Assembly: GCF_003590835.1 (NCBI RefSeq)
Contig: NZ_QYUQ01000002.1
Location: 4,898,001 to 4,962,000 of the forward strand
Direction of reading: 5' to 3'
Origin: Noviherbaspirillum sedimenti
Lineage (GTDB): Bacteria > Pseudomonadota > Gammaproteobacteria > Burkholderiales > Burkholderiaceae_D
DNA: 64,000 bases
The position numbers and the translations under genes are program-made. This document shows, piece by piece, positions 1 through 9,673 of the stretch. How positions within the stretch are numbered: the stretch's first letter is position 1; every line of letters starts with the position of its first letter. The notes below the pieces were generated by a model. The model was not told where the DNA came from, did no database searches, and was given only the letters and a program-made list of their open reading frames with translations.

Positions 1-1611
<1,611 letters not shown>

Positions 1612-1642
1612 TTAATTGGAATATTCGTATGAGGTCCGAAGA

Positions 1643-1933
1643 TTACTTCTGGACGATTGCCATGATGTCTTCTTCGCGCATCACCAGCAGTTCTTCGCCG
1701 GCGACCTTGACGGCCTGGCCGGAATACTTGCCGAACAGGACGCGATCGCCGACCTTGACGTCGAGCGGACGGACTTTGCCGTCTTCCAGGATCTTGCCAT
1801 TGCCGACGGCAAGCACTTCACCTTGATCCGGCTTTTCTGCAGCGGCTTCAGGCAGGACGATGCCGGAAGCGGTTTTGGTTTCCTGATCCAGACGCTTGAC
1901 GATGACGCGATCGTGCAAAGGACGAAGGTTCAT
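1643..1933 (-). CDS. groES: Co-chaperonin GroES (Hsp10)
   Basis: The 96-residue protein is full length for GroES, the heptameric lid of the GroEL chamber. It begins [14 protein letters not shown] and contains the conserved mobile-loop region ([14 protein letters not shown]) and the [10 protein letters not shown] segment. It is the first gene of the groES-groEL operon. The leader of about 110 bp carries a perfect CIRCE element and a sigma-32-like promoter, so HrcA repression and heat-shock sigma activation are both expected. Nothing unusual was seen in the protein. Confidence 0.98.
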   Translation of the reverse strand: MNLRPLHDRVIVKRLDQETKTASGIVLPEAAAEKPDQGEVLAVGNGKILEDGKVRPLDVKVGDRVLFGKYSGQAVKVAGEELLVMREEDIMAIVQK

Positions 1934-2047
1934 ACAAACTCCTTTAATTTCAATAGGTTGTGGTTATTTTCCGCAGGCATGCCACAAACCGTGGAACCCA
2001 CGATGCAGCCTGCGCGACGTAAAAGTTGGAAGGCCAGGGAAGGACTG

Positions 2048-2074
2048 TTAGCACTCTCCCCTAACGAGTGCTAA
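2048..2074 (-). promoter_or_regulatory. CIRCE operator (HrcA binding site)
   Basis: Perfect inverted repeat TTAGCACTC, nine-base spacer, GAGTGCTAA. This is the consensus CIRCE element, bound by the heat-shock repressor HrcA. It sits immediately downstream of the sigma-32-like promoter and about 115 bp before the groES start, where bound HrcA would block initiation or elongation. hrcA itself is not in this window. Confidence 0.96.
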
Positions 2075-2076
2075 GT

Positions 2077-2103
2077 ATATGGGCGGGTATCCCTTTTTTC
2101 AAG
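2077..2103 (-). promoter_or_regulatory. Sigma-32 (RpoH)-type promoter of groESL
   Basis: On the minus strand a -35 element CTTGAAA (2103 to 2097) is followed after 13 bases by a -10 element CCCATAT (2083 to 2077). Both match the RpoH consensus. Transcription would begin within or beside the adjacent CIRCE element, giving combined positive and negative heat-shock control. The assignment is from consensus match only. Confidence 0.75.
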
Positions 2104-2241
2104 TCAAGAGTGATGGATTAATAATGGACTGATGCCATGCTTGCCGAGAGGAACCTGCCATTCGACCAACTACTTGATTTAAGATAATAAAAAAACAGAG
2201 GGGCTGGGTAGCGCCGTCGTGGTCGCAGCGGCAAGAAAAAT

Positions 2242-2270
2242 TTCGCTATTTGGAAGATTTGTTGTAGAAT
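2242..2270 (+). promoter_or_regulatory. Probable promoter of the tRNA-Asp/tRNA-Glu unit
   Basis: A TAGAAT -10 element (2265-2270) lies 17 bases after a weak TTCGCT -35 element (2242-2247), about 32 bp before tRNA-Asp. The GC-rich discriminator that follows (TCGGGCCC) is typical of stable-RNA promoters under stringent control. This is a consensus-based inference. Confidence 0.5.
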
Positions 2271-2302
2271 TCGGGCCCTGCCAAAAGCAGTTCCACTTCA
2301 GC

Positions 2303-2379
2303 GGAGTGGTAGTTCAGTTGGTTAGAATACCGGCCTGTCACGCCGGGGGTCGCGGGTTCGAGCCCCGTCCGCTCCGCCA
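2303..2379 (+). tRNA. tRNA-Asp (anticodon GTC)
   Basis: The 77-base cloverleaf has acceptor stem GGAGTGG/CCGCTCC, discriminator G and an encoded CCA. Anticodon arm reads CCTGTCACG with anticodon GTC, and the T-loop is GGTTCGAGC. It closely follows the E. coli tRNA-Asp pattern. It is followed after six bases by tRNA-Glu, so the two are probably co-transcribed. Confidence 0.96.
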
Positions 2380-2385
2380 GAAAAT

Positions 2386-2461
2386 GTCTCCATCGTCTAG
2401 AGGCCTAGGACATCACCCTTTCACGGTGAGTACCGGGGTTCGAATCCCCGTGGAGACGCCA
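2386..2461 (+). tRNA. tRNA-Glu (anticodon TTC)
   Basis: The 76-base cloverleaf has acceptor stem GTCTCCA/TGGAGAC, discriminator G and encoded CCA. The anticodon loop CCTTTCACG gives TTC, and the T-loop is GGTTCGAATCC. It is directly followed by a rho-independent terminator. The last 21 bases, the terminator and flank are repeated 139 bp downstream. Confidence 0.96.
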
Positions 2462-2467
2462 ATACCC

Positions 2468-2493
2468 AAAAAAGTCCCGCAAGGGACTTTTTT
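2468..2493 (+). terminator. Rho-independent terminator of the tRNA-Asp/Glu unit
   Basis: A-rich run, hairpin AGTCCC-GCA-AGGGACT, then a T run. The symmetrical A and T tracts make it usable from both strands. The same structure recurs in the duplicated segment at 2607-2632. Confidence 0.88.
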
Positions 2494-2579
2494 CGTTAGC
2501 GGCTCCAAGCGCGCACTGCGCGCGCCTGGGATTCGAAGGGTCAGGCTTGCAAGCCAGACCGCGGCCTGCAGTATGTAGG

Positions 2580-2657
2580 CGAATCCCCGTGGAGACGCCA
2601 ATATCCAAAAAAGTCCCGCAAGGGACTTTTTTCGTTGGCGGCTCCAAGCGCGCACAA
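2580..2657 (+). repeat. Direct repeat of tRNA-Glu 3' end plus terminator
   Basis: Bases 2580-2657 repeat 2441-2518 almost exactly. Visible differences are C/T in the bases after CCA and A/G in the terminator tail. The repeat contains the last 21 bases of tRNA-Glu (T-arm half, acceptor strand and CCA), the terminator hairpin and about 20 bp beyond. It has no 5' half, so it is not a second tRNA gene. The 61 bp between the copies contain nothing recognised. It may be an attachment-site scar of a lost element at the tRNA 3' end or a collapsed tRNA duplication. Confidence 0.85.
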
Positions 2658-2809
2658 GCGGCTTTTTCATTCACGATTGATCTGTCTCACTCCTTATCCC
2701 CAGAACTGCTTTAGCTTAAAAATAAGGGCAATGGCTGGCACTGCACTGTGCTCTGATGCAACGTGGGAGAATTGTGATTGAAACTGGATGCCACTCTGCA
2801 ATTCGTGAA

Positions 2810-3934
2810 ATGCCTGGGCGATACAAGTTTGTCGGGCTCTTATTGATCCTGTGCGGACTTTTTTCCTGCAATAAAAAAAACAATCCGGCGCCGCAGGCAG
2901 CAGCCGTCGCGGTGAGCGAGATCCGCGCGGCCCCGACGCCGATTACGCTGTTCGAAGAGTATGCGGCGCAGACCGAAGCCGTCGAGACTGTCGAGATACG
3001 CGCACGCGTTGGCGGCATTCTCGAACGCCAGGCCTTCAAGGATGGTGCAAGGGTGGAGGCAGGGGATTTGCTATTCGTTATCGACCAGCAAACCTATATT
3101 TCCGCGCTGGCCCAGGCCAGGGCGAACCTGGCGCAGGCCCAGGCTTCCTATCTGAACTCACGACAAATTCTGGCACGCTCACGGCCATTGCTGGCAGCCC
3201 TCGCGATCAGTCAACAGGAAATGGACGCGGCCATCGCCCGCGAGCGCGTCGATGCAGCCGCCGTCGAAGCTGGCAAGGCGCAGGTGCAGCAGGCGCAGCT
3301 CAATCTTGGCTATACCACGATCCGCGCGCCGCGTTCGGGTTTGATCAGCCGCGCCTTGATCAAACCGGGTGGATTGGTCAACGCCTCGACCACGCTGCTG
3401 ACCACGCTGTATTCGGTGGACCCGATGTATGTCAGTTTCACCGTCGGCGAGCAAAAGCTGGAAGGCTTGCTGCGCCAATACAAGGCGGGCAGCACCAACG
3501 AGGCAGCGCCGCCGATCCGCATCAAGCTGGCCGACGGCAGCGATTACCAGTATGGCGGCAAGCTCGACTTCGTCGATGCCGCGGTGGACCCGAGAAACGG
3601 CACCCTGCCGGTTCGCCTGGTGGTGCCAAACCCGGACGGCACATTGCGCTCCGGGCAGTTCGTGCGCGCAATCGTGGCGAAGCCGGCCAATCCGGCGGCG
3701 ATCCTGCTGCCGCAGAAAGCCGTGCAGGAATTGCAGGGGAAATATTCGGTATTCGTCGTTGGCCCCGACAACAAGGCGGTCTACCGCGATATCAGTGCCA
3801 GCATTCGCTCGGGCAATGATTGGGTGGTGGAGCAGGGCGTCAAGCCGGGCGAACTGGTGATTGTCGAAGGCACCGGCAAGCTGCGGCCGGGCATGCCGGT
3901 CAAGCCGGTACTGGCGGCCGGGACCGGAAATTAG
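2810..3934 (+). CDS. RND efflux periplasmic adaptor (AcrA/MexA type lipoprotein)
   Basis: Membrane fusion protein linking an inner-membrane RND pump to an outer-membrane channel. The start at 2810 gives 374 residues beginning MPGRYKFVGL; the frame is open 18 codons further upstream, but this start places a lipoprotein signal (LLILCGLFSC, lipobox Cys at residue 20) at the N-terminus. Then follow the barrel and lipoyl half-motifs (ARVGGILERQAFKDGARVEAG and the later TIRAPRSGLISRALIKPGG), an alpha-helical hairpin rich in AQAxA, and a C-terminal HlyD-like region. The RND gene starts 15 bp downstream. No outer-membrane factor follows, so a TolC-like protein encoded elsewhere is probably used. Substrates cannot be inferred. 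Confidence 0.9.
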   Translation: MPGRYKFVGLLLILCGLFSCNKKNNPAPQAAAVAVSEIRAAPTPITLFEEYAAQTEAVETVEIRARVGGILERQAFKDGARVEAGDLLFVIDQQTYISALAQARANLAQAQASYLNSRQILARSRPLLAALAISQQEMDAAIARERVDAAAVEAGKAQVQQAQLNLGYTTIRAPRSGLISRALIKPGGLVNASTTLLTTLYSVDPMYVSFTVGEQKLEGLLRQYKAGSTNEAAPPIRIKLADGSDYQYGGKLDFVDAAVDPRNGTLPVRLVVPNPDGTLRSGQFVRAIVAKPANPAAILLPQKAVQELQGKYSVFVVGPDNKAVYRDISASIRSGNDWVVEQGVKPGELVIVEGTGKLRPGMPVKPVLAAGTGN

Positions 3935-3949
3935 GCGGACAGGCCGGGC

Positions 3950-6900
3950 ATGTTCAACTTCTTCATCGACCGTCCGGTGTTTTCGATCGTGATTTCACTG
4001 ATCATCACGCTCGCCGGCGCGCTCGCCGCCTTGACGCTGCCGGTGGCCCAGTATCCGCAAATCGTGCCGCCGCAGATACAGGTGAGCACCAGCTTCCCCG
4101 GCGCCAACGCCGACGTGGTGGCGCAATCGATCGCGGCGCCGATCGAGCAGCAGGTCAATGGCGCCAAGGGCATGCTTTACATGGATTCGAAAAGCGCCAA
4201 CGACGGTTCCTACAGCCTGGTCGTGACTTTCGATATCGGCACCAACCAGGACCTGGCTGCGGTCGAAGTGCAAAACCGGGTGGCGATCGCCCAGAGCACG
4301 CTGCCGGCCGATGTGATCCGACAGGGCATCACCATCCGCAAGCAATCCACCGATTTCCTGGAGGTGCTGGCGCTGACCTCGCCGGACGGCCGCTTCGACA
4401 CGACCTTCCTGAGCAACTATGCGTTGCTTAACCTGCAGGATGCGCTGGCGCGCATTCCCGGGATCGGCCAGGTGCGTCTGTTCGGCGCGCGCGACTACAG
4501 TATGCGCATCTGGCTGAACCCGGACCTCATGGCGCGGCGGGGCGTGACGGCGTCCGACGTGCGGCGCGTGATCCAGGAACAGAACGTGGTGGCGCCGGCG
4601 GGCCGCATCGGCGTGCCGCCGGTGCCGGCAGGGCAGCAGATGCAGTATTCGGCGACGATCCGCGGGCGCCTGTCCGATCCCGAACAGTACCGCAACATGA
4701 TCGTCCGCGCCGCGCCGGACGGCCAGATCGTCTACTTGAAGGACATCGCCCGGGTGGAGCTGGGCGGCGCCGATTACAGCATCAACGTCCAGGAAAATGG
4801 CATCGCCGGCGTGTTCATCGGCATTTTCTTGCAGCCGGACGCCAATGCGCTGGATGTGGCAGATCAAGTCAGGCAGAACATGGACCATGCGGCCCAGCGC
4901 TTCCCTCCCGGCATGGTGTATTCCGTTCCCTACAGCACCACGCCCTTTGTCACCGAATCGCTCAAGGATGTGCTGAAGACGCTGGGCGAAGCCTTCGTGC
5001 TGGTGCTGATCGTGGTATTCCTGTTCCTGCAGACCTGGCGCGCCACTCTCATCCCGATGCTGGCCGTGCCGGTCTCGCTGATCGGCACCTTTGCGGTCTT
5101 TGCCGCACTGGGGTTTTCCATCAACACGCTCACGCTGTTCGGACTGGTGCTGGCCATCGGCATCGTTGTCGACGACGCCATCGTGGTGGTGGAAGCGGTG
5201 CAGCACCGGCTCGACACCGAGCGCACCACGCCGATCCAGGCGACCAAGGCCGCGCTGGCCGACGTCGGCGGCCCGGTGATCGCCATTGCACTGGTGCTGG
5301 CCGCGGTGTTCCTGCCGGTCGCCTTCCTCGGCGGCCTCACCGGCCAGCTCTACCGGCAGTTCGCCCTGACGCTGGCCACCTCGGTGATCCTCTCGGCCGT
5401 GGTGGCGCTGACGCTGACGCCGGCCATGTGCGCACTGCTGCTGCGTCCGGCCGCGCATGAAAAGCCGCACGGCCTGCTGGGACGCTTCTTTGATCGCTTC
5501 AACCACGCCTTCAACGCGTTCTCGGAGCGCTACAGCGCGTCGGTGGTGCAACTGGCGCGCCATGCGGCGCTGGTCGCCTTGCTGTTTGCCGTCCTGCTGG
5601 TGGTGCTGTACGGGCTGATCCGCGCCCGCCCGACCGGACTGGTGCCGCCGGAAGACCAGGGCTATGCGTTTTCGGTGATGCAGTTGCCGCCTGGCGCCTC
5701 GCTTGAGCGCACCAGCGCCGCCGTCGCGCAACAGACCCGCATCGCCAACGCCACGCCCGGCGTCGCCGGCGTGGCGACGCTGACCGGATTCAACCTGCTG
5801 ACCGGGCTGGCAACTTCCTACAACTCGACCGCCTTCATCCGTTTCAAGCCCTGGGATGAACGCACCGGGCCCGGGCAGCGCGCCGAAGACATCGTCGGCA
5901 GCCTGACCGGACGCATCAATGCGGAAATCAAGGATGCCCAGGGGCTGGTGCTGAATCCGCCGCCGATCCGCGGCCTCGGCACCACCGGCGGTTTCGACTT
6001 CATCCTGCAGGACCGCGCCGGCGGCGATCCGAAACAGTTCGCGCAAGTGTTGCAGAACCTGGTTGCCGCGGCGCGCAAGCGGCCCGAACTCGGCTTCGTC
6101 TTTCCCAACTACGACGACCGCACGCCGCAGATCGAATATGAGGTGGACCGCGAGAAGGTGAAAACCTTCGGGATCGCCCTGGATGACGTTTTCTTTACCA
6201 TGCAATCCATGATGGGGGGCTATTACGTCAACGACTTCAACCTGTTCGGCCGCACGTTCCGGGTGCAGATGCAGGCCGAGTCGCAGACGCGCGCCAGTCC
6301 GGCCGACGTGAGCCGCTACTACGTGCGCAATATGGCAGGCGACATGGTGCCGCTGTCGACCGTGCTGACGCCGAAGGCAATCAGCGGACCGGAATTCTAC
6401 GAACGCTACAACCTCTATCGGGCCGCCACCATCACCGGCAGCGCCGCGCCCGGCTATAGTTCCGGCCAGGCGGCGCAAGCGATGCAGGAAGTGGCGCGCA
6501 CGCTGCCGCCAGGCTACGGTTACGAATGGACCGGCGCGACTTACCAGGAGCAGAAAACCGGCGGCCAGACCGGCTACATCTTCGCGCTGTCGCTGCTGTT
6601 CGTGTTCCTGGTGCTGGCCGCGCTGTACGAAAGCTGGGCCATGCCGGTGGCGATTTTGCTGGTGATCCCGTTCGGCGTGCTGGGCGCTTTCGTCGGCCTG
6701 ACGCTGCGCGCTTCCGACAACAACGTCTACACGCAGATCGGCCTGATCATGCTGATCGGCCTGGCTGCGAAAAACGCCATCCTCATCGTCGAATTCGCCA
6801 AGCTTGCGCGTGCGCGTGGCGTCCCCATCGTCGAGGCGGCGCGGCAGGGTGCGCGATTGCGGCTGCGGCCGATCCTGATGACCTCGTTCGCCTTCATCCT

Positions 6901-7093
6901 TGGCACGCTGCCGCTGGCGATTGCCAGCGGCGCCGGTGCCGGCGCCCGGCAGGCGATCGGTACGGCAGTGACCTTTGGCATGCTGTTTGCCACCATGATC
7001 GGAATTTTCGTGATTCCGGTGTTTTACGTGGTCCTGCAGCGCATCAGCGAACGCAAGAGGCCGTTTCGGCTGGAGGAAGCCGCGCCGGAATGA
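3950..7093 (+). CDS. RND multidrug efflux transporter, HAE1 family (AcrB/MexB type)
   Basis: Proton-driven inner-membrane efflux pump of 1047 residues, the normal length for AcrB/MexB. It opens MFNFFIDRPVFSIVISL, the standard first membrane helix. The proton-relay residues are visible: paired Asp in GIVVDDAIVVVEAV (TM4) and Lys in GLAAKNAILIVEFAK (TM10). The large periplasmic loop contains GLVPPEDQGYAF. It is 15 bp downstream of its adaptor. Opposite-strand frames over this gene, one as long as the gene itself, are shadows of GC-rich codon usage. It may export lipophilic drugs or solvents, but specificity cannot be read from sequence. Confidence 0.95.
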   Translation: MFNFFIDRPVFSIVISLIITLAGALAALTLPVAQYPQIVPPQIQVSTSFPGANADVVAQSIAAPIEQQVNGAKGMLYMDSKSANDGSYSLVVTFDIGTNQDLAAVEVQNRVAIAQSTLPADVIRQGITIRKQSTDFLEVLALTSPDGRFDTTFLSNYALLNLQDALARIPGIGQVRLFGARDYSMRIWLNPDLMARRGVTASDVRRVIQEQNVVAPAGRIGVPPVPAGQQMQYSATIRGRLSDPEQYRNMIVRAAPDGQIVYLKDIARVELGGADYSINVQENGIAGVFIGIFLQPDANALDVADQVRQNMDHAAQRFPPGMVYSVPYSTTPFVTESLKDVLKTLGEAFVLVLIVVFLFLQTWRATLIPMLAVPVSLIGTFAVFAALGFSINTLTLFGLVLAIGIVVDDAIVVVEAVQHRLDTERTTPIQATKAALADVGGPVIAIALVLAAVFLPVAFLGGLTGQLYRQFALTLATSVILSAVVALTLTPAMCALLLRPAAHEKPHGLLGRFFDRFNHAFNAFSERYSASVVQLARHAALVALLFAVLLVVLYGLIRARPTGLVPPEDQGYAFSVMQLPPGASLERTSAAVAQQTRIANATPGVAGVATLTGFNLLTGLATSYNSTAFIRFKPWDERTGPGQRAEDIVGSLTGRINAEIKDAQGLVLNPPPIRGLGTTGGFDFILQDRAGGDPKQFAQVLQNLVAAARKRPELGFVFPNYDDRTPQIEYEVDREKVKTFGIALDDVFFTMQSMMGGYYVNDFNLFGRTFRVQMQAESQTRASPADVSRYYVRNMAGDMVPLSTVLTPKAISGPEFYERYNLYRAATITGSAAPGYSSGQAAQAMQEVARTLPPGYGYEWTGATYQEQKTGGQTGYIFALSLLFVFLVLAALYESWAMPVAILLVIPFGVLGAFVGLTLRASDNNVYTQIGLIMLIGLAAKNAILIVEFAKLARARGVPIVEAARQGARLRLRPILMTSFAFILGTLPLAIASGAGAGARQAIGTAVTFGMLFATMIGIFVIPVFYVVLQRISERKRPFRLEEAAPE

Positions 7094-7185
7094 TTCAATC
7101 GTGCAAATGAGGTTTCTTGTCAATTGACGGTATCGCATTCATCGGCATCCTGCCGGATTATGCGCTCGGGCGGCTCAAAAACAAA

Positions 7186-7211
7186 AAACCCCTTGAGCAA
7201 TCAAGGGGTTA
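7186..7211 (-). terminator. Rho-independent terminator of tRNA-Leu
   Basis: Hairpin with stem AACCCCTTGA/TCAAGGGGTT; on the minus strand it is followed by a run of T residues. It lies just beyond the 3' end of the minus-strand tRNA-Leu and can also stop readthrough from the RND operon. Confidence 0.85.
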
Positions 7212-7219
7212 AATTTGTT

Positions 7220-7304
7220 TGGTGCCCGGGGCCGGACTCGAACCGGCACGCCTTGCGGCGGGGGATTTTGAGTCCCCTACGTCTACCAATTTCATCACCC
7301 GGGC
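7220..7304 (-). tRNA. tRNA-Leu (anticodon CAA)
   Basis: The 85-base class II tRNA has acceptor stem GCCCGGG/CCCGGGC, discriminator A and encoded CCA. The anticodon arm GGGGA-CTCAAAA-TCCCC gives CAA. A long variable arm (CCGCCGCAAGGCGT) and T-loop GGTTCGAGTCC are present. It follows the E. coli tRNA-Leu(CAA) pattern closely. Confidence 0.96.
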
Positions 7305-7380
7305 ATAAGAGCGTTATTATCCCCGATTTGCCCTTCCATAGCAACAGGGCGCGCAGTGCCGGACTGGCAGCCTGTTATTG

Positions 7381-8292
7381 CTACTTCAGGAAGTCCGCCA
7401 CTTCGGTGCGGGTCGGGATGCCGGCGCGGCCGCCCCGGCGCGTGCATTTGAGCGCCGCCACCGCGCTGGCGAAGCGCATGGCTTGCGCCACGCTCTGGCC
7501 TTCCCCCATCGCTAGCGCATAGGCGCCGTGGAAGACATCGCCGGCGCCGGTGGTATCCACCACTGGCACCGCGAACGCCGGCTGCTGATGGAAACCGTGC
7601 TCATCGAGCCATAGCGTCCCTTTGCCGCCGCGCGTCACCGCCGCCACGCGGCAGCCGAGTGCGCGCGCTTTTGTCAGCGCGGCGCGGCGGTTGGCATCAT
7701 TTTGCAGGCTCTCCGCGCCGGCAAAGGAGCGCAGCCCCGGCTCGGAAAATATCGCATGGTCGGTCCAGGGCAGCACTGCCGAGAATGCCGCCTCGGTGGC
7801 GGTTTCGCCATCCAGCACGGTCGGGATACCGGCACGCCGGGCGGCGGCGAAAATGGCGCCGGCGCCTTCTACCCAGCGGATGTCGGCATGGATGGCGGCA
7901 GCAGCCGGCACCAAATCCAGCGGCAGCCAGGCGGTGTCGTCCGGTATGCCGGTGCCGCGGAAATTGACGATCATGCGTTCGCCATCCTGCGACACGATCA
8001 CCGCCGAGATCGATGAGCGGGCGCCGGCAAACAGACGGAAGTGCGCGACATCGACGCCGTAAGCCGCCATTTCGCGCCGCATCGCCAGGCCGGCATCATC
8101 GTCGCCGGCGCGGCCCCAGTAGGCGCAATCGGCGCCCAGCCGGGACGCCGCGACGGCTGCATTGGCCGCCATGCCGCCGCCCACTTCAAGGTAATCGCTG
8201 GCACGGTACTTGCCGCCGCCGGCCGGCAGCTCGCGCACCGGCCAGACCTTGTCCAGGGTGGTATTGCCAAGACAGATGACGCGTATGCCCAT
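7381..8292 (-). CDS. PfkB-family (ribokinase-like) sugar kinase
   Basis: The 303-residue protein starts MGIRVICLGNTTLDKVWPV; this start has GGAGA-type ribosome site upstream, and the open frame extending further upstream overlaps the MATE gene and is not coding. It has the N-terminal PfkB signature (GGGMAANAAVAASRLGAD), a central Rossmann-like core and the C-terminal signature DTTGAGDVFHGAYALAMGEG with the catalytic Asp. This family phosphorylates sugars or nucleosides; the substrate is not evident (ribokinase, fructokinase and sulfofructose kinase are possible). The MATE and glycosyltransferase genes lie upstream on the same strand with small gaps, so they may form an operon without an obvious shared pathway. 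Confidence 0.85.
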   Translation of the reverse strand: MGIRVICLGNTTLDKVWPVRELPAGGGKYRASDYLEVGGGMAANAAVAASRLGADCAYWGRAGDDDAGLAMRREMAAYGVDVAHFRLFAGARSSISAVIVSQDGERMIVNFRGTGIPDDTAWLPLDLVPAAAAIHADIRWVEGAGAIFAAARRAGIPTVLDGETATEAAFSAVLPWTDHAIFSEPGLRSFAGAESLQNDANRRAALTKARALGCRVAAVTRGGKGTLWLDEHGFHQQPAFAVPVVDTTGAGDVFHGAYALAMGEGQSVAQAMRFASAVAALKCTRRGGRAGIPTRTEVADFLK

Positions 8293-8311
8293 GATGTCTC
8301 CTTTCCTGGTT

Positions 8312-9670
8312 CTACCGCATTTTATGCTGCACACTGCGCAGATGCCACAGCAGGAACACCGCCGCCAGCAGCACGCTGGCAGTGTTGCCCAGCCAAAAGC
8401 CGGCGGCGCCTGTCGGCAAGCGGGGCGCCAGGCCCAGCAGGTCGAAGCCCAGCAGGTAGCCTCCGCCCAGGCCGACACCCCACAGCATCAAGGCATAAAT
8501 GATGGTGGGCACCAGGGTGATCTTGTAGGCGCGCAGAATGTAGGCGGCGCTGACCTGGAGCGCATCGAAAAAAATGTAGACGCCGACGAAGGCATACAAC
8601 GGCAAGGCGCTGGCGATGATCGACGGATCCGGCGTGTAGGCCCGCACGATGGCGTCGCGCCCCAGCCAGACCGCGACGCCGGCGCCGGCCGCGATGCCGG
8701 CCGCGAGACGGATGCCGGCCGTGCCGAGGCGTTGCGCCGCGGCGCGGTCGCGCGCGCCCAGCGCATGTGCCACCAGTGTGCCGCTGGCGCTGGCGATCGA
8801 TAGCGGCAGCATGTACAGCACCGTGACGAAATTGGCCGTGACCTGGTGACCGGCAACCGCCGTCTCGCCCAGGCGGGCGATGAACAGCGCCATGAAAGTG
8901 AATGCCGAGACTTCGATCAGGTAGCTCAGCCCCATTGGTATGCCGAGCCGCAGCAGCGTGCGTTGCGCCTGCCATCTGGGGGCGCTGAAGCCGGCGCCGA
9001 ACAGGTTGAACACGCGATAGGAAGGTGAGTAGCGCAGGATAGTCCAGCCAGCCGCCAGCGATAGCCATGCGGTCACTGCGGTAGCCAGCGCACAACCCGG
9101 CCCGCCCAGCGCGGGCAAGCCCAGCCCGCCGAAAATAAACCAGGCATTCAGCGGCACTTTCAGCAGCAGGGCGGCGAGCTGGATCAGCATGACGGCACGC
9201 GGCCGGGCGATGGCGTTATTGAAAGCGCCGTAGATGCGAAAGCCGAGTGATGCCGGCAGCGCCAGCGCCAGGATCTGCAGGTAGCTGCTGGCCTTGGCGT
9301 TGAGTTCGGGCGAGGCTTGCGCCAGCGCCAGCAGCGGTTGCGGAAACAGCAGGATCAGGCAGCCGGCCACAGTCAGGAATACCGTCAGCCACAGCCCCTG
9401 GCGGATTTCCGCGCCGATCGCTTCGAAGCGGCGCGCACCGTACAACTGGCCGACAATCGGCGCCAGCGCATACAGCACGCCGTTGGCGCTGACGAACACG
9501 CTGACGTAGACGGATACCGCGATCGACAGTGCCGCCAGGTCGGTGGCCGAGTAGCGTGCAGTCATGGCGGTATCCATGACGCCGTTGGCGATCACCGCCA
9601 GCTGTCCGACCAGAATCGGCCAGGCCAGCGCGGCAATCTGCGCCGCCGGACGCCGGGCTTCTTGATTCAT
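8312..9670 (-). CDS. MATE-family multidrug/toxin exporter (NorM-like)
   Basis: Integral membrane antiporter of 452 residues, the normal MATE length, with about 12 hydrophobic segments. The N-terminal part (ALAWPILVGQLAVIANGVMDTAMTARYSATDLAALSIA) carries the typical MATE helix-1 and helix-2 pattern of small residues, and a second related half begins near residue 235. It probably uses an H+ or Na+ gradient to export cationic compounds. It is 3 bp downstream of the glycosyltransferase gene and 19 bp upstream of the PfkB kinase, so all three are likely co-transcribed. Confidence 0.9.
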   Translation of the reverse strand: MNQEARRPAAQIAALAWPILVGQLAVIANGVMDTAMTARYSATDLAALSIAVSVYVSVFVSANGVLYALAPIVGQLYGARRFEAIGAEIRQGLWLTVFLTVAGCLILLFPQPLLALAQASPELNAKASSYLQILALALPASLGFRIYGAFNNAIARPRAVMLIQLAALLLKVPLNAWFIFGGLGLPALGGPGCALATAVTAWLSLAAGWTILRYSPSYRVFNLFGAGFSAPRWQAQRTLLRLGIPMGLSYLIEVSAFTFMALFIARLGETAVAGHQVTANFVTVLYMLPLSIASASGTLVAHALGARDRAAAQRLGTAGIRLAAGIAAGAGVAVWLGRDAIVRAYTPDPSIIASALPLYAFVGVYIFFDALQVSAAYILRAYKITLVPTIIYALMLWGVGLGGGYLLGFDLLGLAPRLPTGAAGFWLGNTASVLLAAVFLLWHLRSVQHKMR

Positions 9671-9673
9671 CGA

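Noticed and set aside
2580..2602. Second tRNA-Glu gene
   Set aside because: Only the 3' T-arm half and acceptor strand are present; no D-arm or anticodon arm precedes it.
3995..7138. 1047-codon minus-strand open frame opposite the RND pump
   Set aside because: Its sequence is rich in His/Arg/Gln/Gly of the kind produced by the complement of GC-rich membrane-protein codons. The plus strand encodes a full RND transporter with all motifs.
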